A DNA stretch of 64,000 bases from Chitinophaga silvatica (GCF_003419895.1 NZ_QPMM01000016.1:25631-89630); one strand, 5' to 3'; shown: positions 18,216 through 28,202, numbered from the stretch's first letter. Numbers and translations are program-made. Notes: generated by a model not told the origin, from the letters alone.

Positions 18216-18545
18216 ATAAAAAAATTAAAATAACGCAAACACCAGGTTGTAAAGATACGTAGCTCAACGTTATAACGGAAAAGATAAAACATTATAACTC
18301 TTTTTTTTATCCACAAAAATTAGCTTAAAGAGCGATCTACAGTAAGGGTGGTTAACATTAATTAACACTTGGGGTGAAGATTCTGCACTTTCGCTATAAA
18401 ACAATACCATAAAGCATTCTGCTTGAATCTGTAGTTGGAAGTCTCGGCCCTAAAGGGTTCCAACTAACCTTTCATCCTAAAATCCCGATTATCTTTCTGC
18501 ATATGACCTAATTTTACCCCGCTATAAAATAAGTTGGAAGCTATT
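18216..18545. other. divergent intergenic region with a 5' hairpin
   Basis: About 330 bp between the divergent DUF695 and TonB receptor genes. A hairpin at 18432-18466 pairs TAGTTGGAA with TTCCAACTA and holds an inner CCC/GGG pair; it could be a leader structure of the receptor mRNA. One TTATCCACAA (18307-18316) matches a DnaA box but is alone. No clear -33/-7 pair was found. Confidence 0.4.
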
Positions 18546-21044
18546 ATGAGAAAAATTGTATTGCTAATTACAGGCTGGCTATTATTTGGATTTACAGTTA
18601 CAGCACAACAACACCAGAACGGGAAACCTGGTAACACCACTGCAGGTAATGCAGGCAGTATTTACGGAAAACTATTGGATGCTCAAACCAACAAAGCCGT
18701 AGAATATGCGTCTGTAGCCTTATTGCGCAGTGATTCCAGCGTGCAGACGGGTATGTTATCTAAACCCAATGGAGACTTCAATTTTGACAATATCCCATTC
18801 GGAAAATATATTATCAAAGTAAATTTTATCGGATATCAATCCTATTTCAGGAATTTTGAATTGAGTGGTAAATCGAACAACATTGATGCAGGAAATATTA
18901 AGTTAGCACCGAATGTCAAATCCCTGGCCGCTGTAAATGTGGTAGGTGAAAAGCCTGCATTTAGCATGGCCATCGACAAAAAGGTATTCAATGTAGAAAA
19001 AAACCTGGCAAGTATTGGAGGAACTGCTACTGATGTATTGAAACAAGTTCCTTCGGTAAACGTAGATATTGATGGTAACGTAACCGTGCGCAATGGCGCT
19101 CCTACTATCTTTATTGATGGCCGCCCTTCTACTCTTACTTTAGATCAGATTCCTGCCGATGCTATTCAGAATATTGAAGTAGTTACCAATCCATCTGCTA
19201 AATATGATGCAGAAGGAATGAGTGGTATTTTAAACATCGTGCTTAAAAAGAACAAGAAAGCCGGTATTAACGGTGCTGTGAATGCAGGTGTAACCACCCT
19301 TGGGAGCACCAATGCTGGCGTGGATCTGAATATCCGCCAGGAAAAATTTAATTTTTTCCTCAACTACAACATCCGGAACAGAAAATCTCCGATGACAGGT
19401 CGTTTGTTCAGAAAAAATATGGGTAATGATACTATTAACTATACCGAACAGTTAGAAGACGGAGATTTCTCACGTAAGTTCCAGACTGGTCGTATTGGCT
19501 TTGACTGGTTTCTCGATAACCGCAACACCATTACGATTTCAGAGAATCTAACCGGTGGAAATTTTAATCGATATAATAATCAAACTATCAACGAATCCGA
19601 TATACATCAACAACTGGTACGATATGGCACCGGTATCAATAATACACTCAACGGGTTTCGTAATTATACCACTCAGTTAGGCTACAAACACACATTTGCC
19701 AGAGAAGGCGAAGAGCTGACAGCCGACTTTACCTATAACTACGCGACCAGCGACAATAGTTCTAACTATTCCCTTCAATATTACGATCTGGCAAATACCC
19801 CAATTTATGATCCCAAAAAACCAGAAATGCGTTATGGAAGTGGTGATGGCAAAACAATTTATCTGACCGGCCAGGTCGACTATGTGCGGCCGCTAACAGA
19901 TAAATCCAAGCTGGAAATGGGATTAAGAACCAATAACCGAACCTTTGATAACTTCACCAATACATTTGGTAAGCAATACCCATCTGGCGATTACCTGTTA
20001 GATACTGCATTATCCAATAACTATCATTATCGTGAGCAGATCAATGCGGCTTATATCAGCTATACTGGTGCAATGAAAGATTTTGGCTACCAGGTTGGAT
20101 TAAGAGGCGAACAATCGAATTACGACGGAGAAACGAAATTAGGTAACAAAGCTTCCTACAGCATCAAATATCCGATCAGCTTCTTCCCTAGTGTATTCCT
20201 TTCCCAGAAATTAAAAGGCGATCATGAGCTGCAACTCAACTATAGCAGAAGAATACGCAGACCATGGTTTCGCGACCTGCTCCCGACTATTGATTATAAC
20301 GGACAGAGTGCCAGCACCGGAAACCCGGATCTGAAGCCAGAATTCACTAATTCATTTGAACTCTCTTATCTGAAAGATTTTAATCATAAACACAACCTCT
20401 TGGTATCTCTTTATTACAGAAATACCAATAATGCGATCACAGATTTTTATGTAGATACCGTTCTTGCATTAAATGGTCAGGATCAGCATGTGTTGTTGAA
20501 CTACCCTATCAATGCCAGTTCCCGTAACTCCTATGGTGCTGAATTCACATTCAGAACACAGATCACCAAAATCTGGGATGTAACTGCCAACGCTAACCTG
20601 GCACAAACTAAAATTAATGCCTCCAGCAACGGTGATAATTTGTCGAACCAGGGTTTCACATGGTTTGGAAAACTAAACAGCAATACCAAATTGCCATGGA
20701 ACCTGACCTTACAGGTAAGTGGTGAATACGAATCAAGACAGATATTACCACAGGGTGAAAGGAAAGCTAAATGGTCGACAGATGCTGCCATTAAAAAAGA
20801 TATGCTGAAGAATAAAGCACTTTCTGTATCCCTTGGCTTAAATGATATATTCAACACAGATCGCAATCTTTCCTATACAACTACCAGCTTCTCGGATCAG
20901 GAGTATTATCGTAAAAGAGCGACCCGTGAACTGCGTTTAAATGTTAACTATCGTTTTGGAAAGATGGACACCAATCTGTTTAAACGTAAAAACAACAAGG
21001 CAAAAGATAATAACAATGATATGGGAGGTGGTGATAATTTTTAA
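18546..21044 (+). CDS. TonB-dependent outer membrane receptor, CarboxypepD_reg-like N-terminus
   Basis: A protein of about 832 residues. Signal peptide (MRKIVLLITGWLLFGF...AQ), a carboxypeptidase-regulatory-like beta-sandwich (about 35-115: GSIYGKLLDAQTNKAVEYASV), a plug domain (ATDVLKQVPSVNVDIDGNV...NGAPTIFIDG), then an outer-membrane beta-barrel of the protein family 3 type. It probably imports or senses an undefined substrate; no SusD partner is adjacent, so glycan uptake is not supported. ATG 18546 is preferred over the TTG at 18534. It ends with a Lys/Asn/Gly-rich tail. Confidence 0.88.
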   Translation: MRKIVLLITGWLLFGFTVTAQQHQNGKPGNTTAGNAGSIYGKLLDAQTNKAVEYASVALLRSDSSVQTGMLSKPNGDFNFDNIPFGKYIIKVNFIGYQSYFRNFELSGKSNNIDAGNIKLAPNVKSLAAVNVVGEKPAFSMAIDKKVFNVEKNLASIGGTATDVLKQVPSVNVDIDGNVTVRNGAPTIFIDGRPSTLTLDQIPADAIQNIEVVTNPSAKYDAEGMSGILNIVLKKNKKAGINGAVNAGVTTLGSTNAGVDLNIRQEKFNFFLNYNIRNRKSPMTGRLFRKNMGNDTINYTEQLEDGDFSRKFQTGRIGFDWFLDNRNTITISENLTGGNFNRYNNQTINESDIHQQLVRYGTGINNTLNGFRNYTTQLGYKHTFAREGEELTADFTYNYATSDNSSNYSLQYYDLANTPIYDPKKPEMRYGSGDGKTIYLTGQVDYVRPLTDKSKLEMGLRTNNRTFDNFTNTFGKQYPSGDYLLDTALSNNYHYREQINAAYISYTGAMKDFGYQVGLRGEQSNYDGETKLGNKASYSIKYPISFFPSVFLSQKLKGDHELQLNYSRRIRRPWFRDLLPTIDYNGQSASTGNPDLKPEFTNSFELSYLKDFNHKHNLLVSLYYRNTNNAITDFYVDTVLALNGQDQHVLLNYPINASSRNSYGAEFTFRTQITKIWDVTANANLAQTKINASSNGDNLSNQGFTWFGKLNSNTKLPWNLTLQVSGEYESRQILPQGERKAKWSTDAAIKKDMLKNKALSVSLGLNDIFNTDRNLSYTTTSFSDQEYYRKRATRELRLNVNYRFGKMDTNLFKRKNNKAKDNNNDMGGGDNF

Positions 21045-21073
21045 TTTGTATTTTGGGTCTGAAAACCAAAAGT

Positions 21074-21547
21074 ATGGATTCGATATATCACACTATTACC
21101 CTACGCTTTTTAGCAGAGCCATCTGATGTTAATTTTGGAGGCAAGGTTCATGGAGGCTCAGTAATGAAATGGATTGATCAGGCAGGCTATACCTGTGCAG
21201 CTAATTGGAGTGGTCAGTATGCCGTAACTGTTTATGTAGGTGGTATCCGCTTTTTTAAACCCATTTCGATTGGTGATCTGGTGGAAATCAACGCAAAGAT
21301 CATTTACACCGGTACAACCAGCATGCATATATCAATAGATGTATTGGCAGGAAATCCCAGGCAGCAGCTTAAATCCAAAACTACGCACTGTGTAATGGTT
21401 TTTGCAGCAGTTGATGAAACTGGTAAACCAATACCAGTTCCAAAATGGACACCTCAGACAGCCAGCGAAATCAGCATGGAGCAATATGCGAAGAAACTGA
21501 TGGAGCTACGCAGAGATATAGACGAAGAAATGAAACCACATTTATAG
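21074..21547 (+). CDS. acyl-CoA thioesterase, hotdog fold
   Basis: A 157-residue single-hotdog thioesterase of the YciA/BACH type. It hydrolyses acyl-CoA to free acid and CoA in the cytosol. Visible landmarks: NFGGKVHGGSVMKWIDQAGYTCA at the N-terminus with the catalytic Asp, the strand YAVTVYVGGIRFFKPISIGDLVEI, and KSKTTHCVMVFAAVDETGKPIPVP. ATG 21074 is chosen; an in-frame TTG at 21053 would add seven residues. It ends in a strong bidirectional terminator shared with the ABC transporter gene. Confidence 0.88.
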   Translation: MDSIYHTITLRFLAEPSDVNFGGKVHGGSVMKWIDQAGYTCAANWSGQYAVTVYVGGIRFFKPISIGDLVEINAKIIYTGTTSMHISIDVLAGNPRQQLKSKTTHCVMVFAAVDETGKPIPVPKWTPQTASEISMEQYAKKLMELRRDIDEEMKPHL

Positions 21548-21554
21548 ATAATGG

Positions 21555-21580
21555 AAAAGGAGGTCGATTGACCTCCTTTT
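21555..21580. terminator. bidirectional terminator
   Basis: AAAAGGAGGTC (21555-21565) pairs with GACCTCCTTTT (21570-21580) around GATT, with T residues after the right arm. It separates the convergent thioesterase and ABC transporter genes. Confidence 0.88.
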
Positions 21581-23356
21581 TTAATTACTTTGAAACTGCA
21601 TATTACTGAGCATTCGGTACAGTCCTTCCTGCTCTACCAACTCACCATGCGTGCCCTCTTCAATAATAGCTCCTTTATCAAGCACGATAATTTTATCGGC
21701 CTCCCGGATGGTAGACAAACGGTGGGCGATTACAATAGAAGTACGGCCAGCCATCAGTTTGTCTAATGCATCCTGAACAAGACGTTCGGATTCTGCATCC
21801 AGTGCAGAAGTAGCTTCGTCGAGAATTAGAATTCTTGGATTTTTAAGTACAGCCCTGGCAATAGCAATTCTTTGACGTTGACCACCGGATAGCTGCACCC
21901 CCCTTTCTCCCACAATGGTATTCATACCGTCGGGGAAGCGCTGAATAAACTCCCAGGCATTGGCTTGTTTTGCCGCTTCAATTAATTCAGCTTCCGTTGC
22001 ACCAGGCTTGCCGTAAGAAATGTTTTCAGCAATTGTTCCTCCAAATAAAAACACATCCTGAGGTACTATAGCTAATTGTGAGCGAAGTTGGGATAAAGGA
22101 ATGGAATCACTTTTTCTGCCATCAAAATAAACAGACCCGCTAACAGGATCATATATACGGAGCAATAAGGATACAATAGTACTTTTACCACCGCCACTAG
22201 GGCCAACAAGCGCCACTTTCTGATCCGGATATACATCAAAAGACACTTTATCCAGAATTGTCAGATCAGGTCTGGAAGGGTATGCAAACGTCACATCTCT
22301 GAAACTGATTTGTCCGTCTACTATATTTTCTCTTTTAATTTCATTGAAAGGAGCTAAATCTTCTGTGGGTTCATCCAGAATCTCCAATAAATGTTCGGTT
22401 GCCCCAATGCTTTTTTGGAGATTAGTATAAACTTCTGCCAAACCAGCAATAGACCCGCCAATAAACAGGGAATAGAGGACAAATGACAGCAGTGAAGCAG
22501 TAGGCATATGCATGGCGACACCACGCCAAATGACAGCTACCAGGGCGCCAAAAATACCAAGGATTATAAATGAAGAGAAAAATCCTCTGAAACGGCCACC
22601 TTTCATACCAATTTTGGCTGCTTCATTGGTACGTTCTTTATACCTGGCAATTTCGAAAAACTCGTTGGCGAATGCTTTTACATTAAAAATGCCCTGAAGC
22701 GTTTCTTCCACTACTGTATTGGACTTAGCTACTTGTTCCTGCACCTGTTTGGAGAACTTGCGAATAAACTTTCCGAAAAAGACGGCTATGACCATCATTA
22801 CCGGAAGAATTGCCAGCATAAAAAAGGTAAGTTGCCAGGAGGTCAGTAGCATAATTGTAACACCACCTACAATCAGGATCATCTGTCTGATAAATTCGGC
22901 CAGGGTGGTAGTAAACGTTTCCTGTAAAAGTGAAATATCGGCCGAAATACGGCTGCTTAATTCACCTACACGTTTTTCGAGGAAGAATTTCATGGGCAGC
23001 TTAATCATATGTCCGTAAACGGTTTGCCTAAGCGTAGCCAATGTTTTCTCCGTTACATTCACAAATAATACTATACGAAAGAAGGAGAAGGTAGCCTGTG
23101 CGAGTAATACTCCTACTAATAATACTCCGGCCCTATTCAGGCCATTGAACACCTGAGCATTATTTTTACCATCTACTAATTCGCCCAGTAATTTTGGAAG
23201 CGCCAAACCGGCAAGACTGGATACCAGGAGAAATAGGAGTCCAAGTGCAAACTGGGGCCAGTAAGGCTTTACATAATGGAATAAACGGAACGTTTTTTTG
23301 AGGGATGACAGCTTAATTGGTCGTTTCTCTATTGGGGAAATTTCATCTTTTCGCAT
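21581..23356 (-). CDS. ABC exporter, fused permease and ATPase (MsbA-like)
   Basis: A 591-residue half-transporter that would act as a homodimer. Six membrane helices occupy about residues 30-320, followed by the nucleotide-binding domain: Walker A GPSGGGKST, Q-loop VPQDVFLFGGT, signature LSGGQRQRIAIARAVL, Walker B ILILDEATSALD and switch His in IAHRLSTI. Substrate could be lipid A core, other lipids or drugs; the sequence does not decide. It is monocistronic, bounded by terminators on both sides. Confidence 0.9.
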   Translation of the reverse strand: MRKDEISPIEKRPIKLSSLKKTFRLFHYVKPYWPQFALGLLFLLVSSLAGLALPKLLGELVDGKNNAQVFNGLNRAGVLLVGVLLAQATFSFFRIVLFVNVTEKTLATLRQTVYGHMIKLPMKFFLEKRVGELSSRISADISLLQETFTTTLAEFIRQMILIVGGVTIMLLTSWQLTFFMLAILPVMMVIAVFFGKFIRKFSKQVQEQVAKSNTVVEETLQGIFNVKAFANEFFEIARYKERTNEAAKIGMKGGRFRGFFSSFIILGIFGALVAVIWRGVAMHMPTASLLSFVLYSLFIGGSIAGLAEVYTNLQKSIGATEHLLEILDEPTEDLAPFNEIKRENIVDGQISFRDVTFAYPSRPDLTILDKVSFDVYPDQKVALVGPSGGGKSTIVSLLLRIYDPVSGSVYFDGRKSDSIPLSQLRSQLAIVPQDVFLFGGTIAENISYGKPGATEAELIEAAKQANAWEFIQRFPDGMNTIVGERGVQLSGGQRQRIAIARAVLKNPRILILDEATSALDAESERLVQDALDKLMAGRTSIVIAHRLSTIREADKIIVLDKGAIIEEGTHGELVEQEGLYRMLSNMQFQSN

Positions 23357-23413
23357 GGATATAGTCTTTATACGTAGGTAGACGAACTACATCCAAATTT
23401 ATTGTAAAAAATG

Positions 23414-23459
23414 ATACCGCCATTGATATAGCAATTAATGCATATATCAATGGCGGTAT
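23414..23459 (-). terminator. terminator of the small lipoprotein gene
   Basis: A perfect 17-bp stem, ATACCGCCATTGATATA (23414-23430) with its complement at 23443-23459. On the minus strand a T-rich run follows. It lies between the small lipoprotein gene and the ABC transporter gene. Confidence 0.8.
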
Positions 23460-23491
23460 GTTATGACCTGAGATTAAGGTCGTAGTTGTTG

Positions 23492-23686
23492 CTAACGAAT
23501 TGTATCAGGTTTGGTTTTAGTTGTATCTACTGGTATAACACTGGTACTATCTACTGAGGGCATGGCAAAAGCAGCTGAATCAGCCTCTTTGCCGGCTTCT
23601 TTGGAGCCACTGCAAGAAAATAAAAAAATACTAAGTATGCCTGTAATACAAATGATGATACACGTTTTGTAAAAAATGGGTTGCAT
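23492..23686 (-). CDS. small lipoprotein
   Basis: A protein of 64 residues from ATG 23686, or 75 from ATG 23719. A hydrophobic helix ends in the lipobox LFSC, so the mature protein is a ~40-residue lipid-anchored peptide rich in Ser, Asp, Thr and Lys. No domain is recognised. The shorter start gives a cleaner signal peptide and is preferred. It is flanked by its own terminator. Confidence 0.6.
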   Translation of the reverse strand: MQPIFYKTCIIICITGILSIFLFSCSGSKEAGKEADSAAFAMPSVDSTSVIPVDTTKTKPDTIR

Positions 23687-23787
23687 TAAGTTTTCAATTT
23701 TAGGATTAGACATACTCATAACAATAATTAAGTTAAAGTGTTCAATTACTAAACAATTTTTCTAAAGGAAAGAATTATGCCAAGACT

Positions 23788-23795
23788 TACCTTTG
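23788..23795 (+). promoter_or_regulatory. -7 promoter element TACCTTTG
   Basis: A perfect TAnnTTTG match lies 20 nt before the ATG of the MgtC-family gene, a spacing like that of the PAP2 and other promoters in this window. No convincing -33 element was seen. Confidence 0.5.
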
Positions 23796-23815
23796 TAAGG
23801 AAATTATTTTGCTAA

Positions 23816-24481
23816 ATGAGGCAAGCATTGCAAATAATAGAAGACGACCAGCTACTAAAAGTATTGATAGCCCTGGTTATGGGAGCAATATTGGGAGTAG
23901 AAAGGGAGTATAAACGAAAAGCAGCTGGTATGCGTACCATGACGCTTATCTGTATGAGTAGCGCTGTTTTTACCATCCTTAGCGCGAAACTTGGCTTTCC
24001 GGGATCTCCCGACCGTGTTGCATCCAATATTCTTACAGGAGTAGGTTTTATTGGTGCAGGAGTTATTTTCAAGAACGACTACACGATCGATGGTATTACT
24101 ACTGCTGCTTCTATCTGGATTGCATCCGCCATTGGAATGGCAGTAGGTATGAGCAATTACCTGCTGGCGGTTGTAGCACTTGCCGGCTCATTGGGTGTTT
24201 TGATTATTTTGGAATTTGTAGAGAAAAGAATTGCGGAGATAAACGACAAAAGATTATACACCATATACTTTTATGAAGAAAAAGCTCCACATTTAGATGT
24301 CGAGAAATTGCTACAACAGTTTAAATTGAAACATCGAAGGATTTTAATTGTGAGGAAGGAAAAGATGATTGAGGTGAATTATGAAGTCAGAGGGTCCAGA
24401 CAAAAGTTAGAGCAATTAGATGAATTTTTACTCCGCAACAACAATATATTCCAGTATCAGGTGCATGCTAACCCATTGTAA
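23816..24481 (+). CDS. MgtC/SapB-family membrane protein
   Basis: A 221-residue protein. The N-terminal ~140 residues form the MgtC membrane domain with its signature GAILGVEREYKRKAAGMRTMTL and the conserved TGVGFIGAGVIFK / GITTAASIW segments. The C-terminal ~80 residues form a soluble ACT-like regulatory domain. In pathogens MgtC affects Mg2+ homeostasis and F-ATPase; in free-living Bacteroidota the role is unclear. The DUF763 gene follows after 24 nt. Confidence 0.88.
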   Translation: MRQALQIIEDDQLLKVLIALVMGAILGVEREYKRKAAGMRTMTLICMSSAVFTILSAKLGFPGSPDRVASNILTGVGFIGAGVIFKNDYTIDGITTAASIWIASAIGMAVGMSNYLLAVVALAGSLGVLIILEFVEKRIAEINDKRLYTIYFYEEKAPHLDVEKLLQQFKLKHRRILIVRKEKMIEVNYEVRGSRQKLEQLDEFLLRNNNIFQYQVHANPL

Positions 24482-24505
24482 TTTGTCACCTTTTAATGTT
24501 TAGAA

Positions 24506-25714
24506 ATGCCTTCATATGCAGATCTGCCTTTACATTACGGTCAGGTTCCCGCCTGGTTGTATAAACGAATGAGCCTTTTGGGAGGAGCCATCGTTGAGGC
24601 AATAGTAACTGATTATGGTAAAGGGGAAGTGATTCGCAGGCTTAGTGATCCATGTTGGTTTCAGGCATTAGGCTGTGTTCTGGGTATGGACTGGCACTCT
24701 TCCGGTATAACCACCAGCGTTATGGGAGCCTTGAAAAAAGCTATTAATCCACGCTCACAGGAGTTGGGTATTTACATCTGCGGTGGTAAAGGCAGATATA
24801 GTAAGGAAACCCCCAATGAGCTTAGGATAATTGCCGAGAAAACCGGTTTACCAGGCGAACAACTGGTTTATAGCAGTAAACTTACCGCCAAGGTTGATAA
24901 TACAGCCATTCAGGATGGATTTCAATTATACCTCCATTCTTTCATTCTTTCCAACGATGGAGAATGGGCCGTAGTACAACAGGGAATGAATGATGCTAAC
25001 GGATATGCACGACGATATCATTGGCATTCTGCTGCCTTCGAATCTTATACTTCTTCACCCCATACTTTTATTTATGGGAAAAATCAGGGCCTCATACTTA
25101 ACCTGACTGATCTTGCGGCCGATTCAACAAAATCGGGCATTTTAAGTCTTGTTGCCGAAAAACCCGGGCATCTGCTCCCGGAAATCCGCAACCTGATTAT
25201 GCCTGCCCATCATGATGTCAGGGCCGAAAATGTGAATCTTAAACGATTGGGCAGCGTATTGGCATTAGCGCATGAAACACAACCTGCCAACTTCGAATCC
25301 CTTCTAATGCTGGAAGGTGTTGGTCCAAGAACCTTACAATCGCTTACTTTGGTGAGTGAAGTGATTCATGGTACGCCATCAAGATTTGAAGACCCGGCAA
25401 GATTTTCATTTGCTCATGGTGGCAAAGACGGACACCCATTTCCGGTACCGCTGAAAATATATGATAATACAATAAATACGCTCAAAGAGGCACTGGATAA
25501 AGCGAAAGTAGGTGCATCCGAAAAAAAAGATGCCATTAAAAAACTATCTCAGCTTTCTCAGGAAATTGAAAAGAACTTCGAGCCAAATACTAACTTCGAT
25601 AAAGTAATTGAAAGAGAACGAAACGACTCGTGGAAATATGGCGGCAGAACTGTGTTTGGTAAAGCTACCAAACCTCTCCCACCCCGAAATGGAGAACAAC
25701 TAAAACTCTTTTAG
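24506..25714 (+). CDS. DUF763-domain protein with helix-hairpin-helix
   Basis: A 402-residue cytosolic protein matching DUF763 along its length (SYADLPLHYGQVPAWLYKRM at the start; WHSSGITTSVMGALKKA). Around residues 265-290 it has a helix-hairpin-helix-like segment, LLMLEGVGPRTLQSL, of the type that binds DNA backbones in repair proteins. A C-terminal Lys-rich coiled region and basic tail follow. Endonuclease V starts only 2 nt after its stop, so translational coupling and a role in nucleic-acid repair are plausible. The biochemical activity is undefined. Confidence 0.85.
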   Translation: MPSYADLPLHYGQVPAWLYKRMSLLGGAIVEAIVTDYGKGEVIRRLSDPCWFQALGCVLGMDWHSSGITTSVMGALKKAINPRSQELGIYICGGKGRYSKETPNELRIIAEKTGLPGEQLVYSSKLTAKVDNTAIQDGFQLYLHSFILSNDGEWAVVQQGMNDANGYARRYHWHSAAFESYTSSPHTFIYGKNQGLILNLTDLAADSTKSGILSLVAEKPGHLLPEIRNLIMPAHHDVRAENVNLKRLGSVLALAHETQPANFESLLMLEGVGPRTLQSLTLVSEVIHGTPSRFEDPARFSFAHGGKDGHPFPVPLKIYDNTINTLKEALDKAKVGASEKKDAIKKLSQLSQEIEKNFEPNTNFDKVIERERNDSWKYGGRTVFGKATKPLPPRNGEQLKLF

Positions 25715-25716
25715 AA

Positions 25717-26409
25717 ATGATTGATTACAATACACTCACTGTACCTCAGGCAACCATATTACAGAAGGAATTGAAAGATGAAGTGATCATTTCTCCCTTT
25801 CATAAAAAGATCACGCTGATTGGAGGGGCTGATATTTCTTTTAATAAATTCAGTACAACAGTTTATGCAGGTATTGTACTCCTGAAATTTCCTGAGCTAA
25901 CTCCGGTTGGTTACAGCCTTGTAAAAAAAGAAGTTCACTTTCCCTATGTACCTGGTTTCCTGGCATTCAGAGAAGTTCCCGCCCTGTTAGATGCTTGGGA
26001 ACAACTGCCCGTTAAACCAGACGTTCTGGTGGTAGATGGACATGGGATTGCTCATCCAAGAAGAATGGGAATAGCCAGTCATTTTGGAGTACTGATGAAT
26101 CAACCTACCATAGGCAGTGCTAAAAAGAAATTGTATGGGAAATATGAAGAACCGGATTTAACTCAGGGAAGTCATACAATCTTGTTGGATAAAGCAGATC
26201 TGCCATTAGGTACAGTTCTTAGAAGTAAGACAAAGGTAAAGCCAATCTTTGTTTCACCGGGCCATCTTACGGATGTTGACAGCAGCCTTAAGATCATTGA
26301 GCAAAGCATTCGTAATTACAGGTTACCTGAGCCAACCAGGTTGGCACATAATGCGGTGAACAGTTTTAGAAAAGGTGTGCTGGAAGAGGGTTACACTCCA
26401 GTAAGTTAG
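25717..26409 (+). CDS. nfi: endonuclease V (deoxyinosine 3'-endonuclease)
   Basis: A 230-residue enzyme. Endonuclease V cleaves the second phosphodiester bond 3' of deoxyinosine (or inosine in RNA), starting repair of deaminated adenine. Visible motifs: GGADISF (first catalytic Asp), FREVPALLDAWEQL, DVLVVDGHGIAHPRRMGIASHFGV (metal-binding Asp and the wedge region), and SPGHLTDVDSSL near the C-terminus. Length is normal. The gene is coupled to the DUF763 gene (2 nt gap) and overlaps the convergent unknown gene by 4 nt. Confidence 0.92.
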   Translation: MIDYNTLTVPQATILQKELKDEVIISPFHKKITLIGGADISFNKFSTTVYAGIVLLKFPELTPVGYSLVKKEVHFPYVPGFLAFREVPALLDAWEQLPVKPDVLVVDGHGIAHPRRMGIASHFGVLMNQPTIGSAKKKLYGKYEEPDLTQGSHTILLDKADLPLGTVLRSKTKVKPIFVSPGHLTDVDSSLKIIEQSIRNYRLPEPTRLAHNAVNSFRKGVLEEGYTPVS

Positions 26410-28037
26410 AATTGTATCCAGGCTATATTAGCTTTACGCTCCTGCCCTTTACGGCTAATCAGCAAGGTAGCATAGATTTTTTTATCGGCATTATAATCAG
26501 CTGCTCCCATCATACATCCATAACCTTTTGTTGTTTCAGGATTGCCAAACAACATGAGTTTATCTATCTTTCCATTATAAAAACGATAGCAGACGAAATT
26601 TGCGTCTATAGCATATTTCAAAGGTTTTCTCACTCTGTCTTGCCCTCCTGTGTCGAGGTATTGCAGATAATCATTAAACAAAACGAAGGAGGCATTTGGA
26701 ATTTGTATGAAGTCATACGACATATACGTACTGGTGTTCAGAGCTGCAATTTTGTTTCTGAAAATCCACTCACTCTTACTTCTGCGTTGTAATTGAAAAG
26801 GCTCACAAACCCCGTTAATTACCTGATATTTGGAAACAGCCAAGGTATTTGATTCTCTGCTGCTGGTATCCAGGAGCGCTATACCAACATCTCCCAGATT
26901 TGTATGAAATTTACTGAGCTGAGAATTTCCTTGTGTAAAGAAAGTAAGCTTCTCCAGCATTAAGGTACTCGTACCATCTGGGTTGAGCTGCCAGCGCTGT
27001 GGAGTACCTTTAAAAGGCTCCTGATAGTTGAGATGTTCGGCAGCATTTCTGTCTAGTTCCGACAAAGCTACCGGCACGTGTTTAACCAGTTTTCCTGTAG
27101 CAGTAGAAAATTCATATACTCTGGTACCTGCATTATTTCCGTTTTGTTGGGCAGGCAGGTGCAATAACATCCTGATTTGTCCGATTTGTTCTGCCAGTTG
27201 AATATCGCCGCTTACATTACTGGCACCGGTTGTAGCAGGTATGATCTGGTGAGCAAAAGTGGCAGAATCAGGAGATAAAGCGGAGAAAAAAACTTTAGGC
27301 TCTCCTACTGCAGTTTCTTTTTTAGTGTTGAACCCAACAGTTGCGAGGTATACTTTTTCTTTACCTGCCACTGCCATGTTTATATAACTGAAATAGTTGT
27401 AGGAAGTATCCTGAAGATAGAACCATCCCTTGTTTATTTCTTTGTGAGACGGACTATAATGAGTGATACTAATGCGTTCGTGCAAACTATCTGTTTTCTG
27501 AATCGGGCTGCCATTGAATGCGGCAATAGCATAGTAGTCACTTTTGGGATCTTTTTCTACATAAAAATCATGTGATGCCAGGTTTTCTGATACCATTACA
27601 CTTTTATGCAAAACGGTAGGTAACTCCCCTAATTTATCTTCCTGTAGCAGTTTTCCGGTATTAGCATCCAATACTAACCGAATGAGAATAGGAGAATTTT
27701 TCACCAGTTGCTGAAGGAATAGAACCGGCTGTCCGTTGATTTCAAAAATACCATCAACCTCGGTAGATTCAAGATCCGTTGCCTTCCAAATCTGAGTATT
27801 AATGGTATCATTGGCCACGATCTCACGTTTGGAGTTATAGACTGTGACTGTCAACCCATTTTTTTTATTAAAATTGAGATAACAGGTATTTCCATTTTTC
27901 AGCTGTAATAGTTTATCCCATCCATCTTCAGGTACCGTAAATTCAGGCCCTAAGGTTACAACAGGTACTTGTGCCTGGGTAGAAAGGTTCCATGCACCAC
28001 TAACAGCTACAAGAATCAACCATTTTAAATATCTCAT
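26406..28037 (-). CDS. unknown secreted protein, beta-rich
   Basis: A protein of about 543 residues from MRYLKWLILV, with a Sec signal peptide (cleavage near TQAQ-V). I do not recognise a named domain. The body is a series of short beta-strands with the look of a beta-propeller-like periplasmic protein (recurrent GxxYLxxx, DxxTGKLL-like units such as LDANTGKLLQEDKL and STATGKLVKHVPV). No lipobox. Upstream start at 28061 is possible but gives a less typical signal peptide. It is monocistronic. Confidence 0.6.
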   Translation of the reverse strand: MRYLKWLILVAVSGAWNLSTQAQVPVVTLGPEFTVPEDGWDKLLQLKNGNTCYLNFNKKNGLTVTVYNSKREIVANDTINTQIWKATDLESTEVDGIFEINGQPVLFLQQLVKNSPILIRLVLDANTGKLLQEDKLGELPTVLHKSVMVSENLASHDFYVEKDPKSDYYAIAAFNGSPIQKTDSLHERISITHYSPSHKEINKGWFYLQDTSYNYFSYINMAVAGKEKVYLATVGFNTKKETAVGEPKVFFSALSPDSATFAHQIIPATTGASNVSGDIQLAEQIGQIRMLLHLPAQQNGNNAGTRVYEFSTATGKLVKHVPVALSELDRNAAEHLNYQEPFKGTPQRWQLNPDGTSTLMLEKLTFFTQGNSQLSKFHTNLGDVGIALLDTSSRESNTLAVSKYQVINGVCEPFQLQRRSKSEWIFRNKIAALNTSTYMSYDFIQIPNASFVLFNDYLQYLDTGGQDRVRKPLKYAIDANFVCYRFYNGKIDKLMLFGNPETTKGYGCMMGAADYNADKKIYATLLISRKGQERKANIAWIQF

Positions 28038-28202
28038 TTCAATATTAATTATTAATTTCAAATATATGAAAATATATTTATTTCAATAAGAAATGTAAAT
28101 GAGGCGATTAGGTAGAAGATTGATAAAAAATAATAGCAATCTTTAAAATAAAAATCGGGATACTGTTATTTGCGCTTTTAGAAATTTAATTATTTTAGCC
28201 GC

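Noticed and set aside
18307..18316. Perfect DnaA-box word TTATCCACAA, possible replication origin
   Set aside because: Only one box is present, with no AT-rich unwinding region plus box cluster and no dnaA or dnaN gene nearby.
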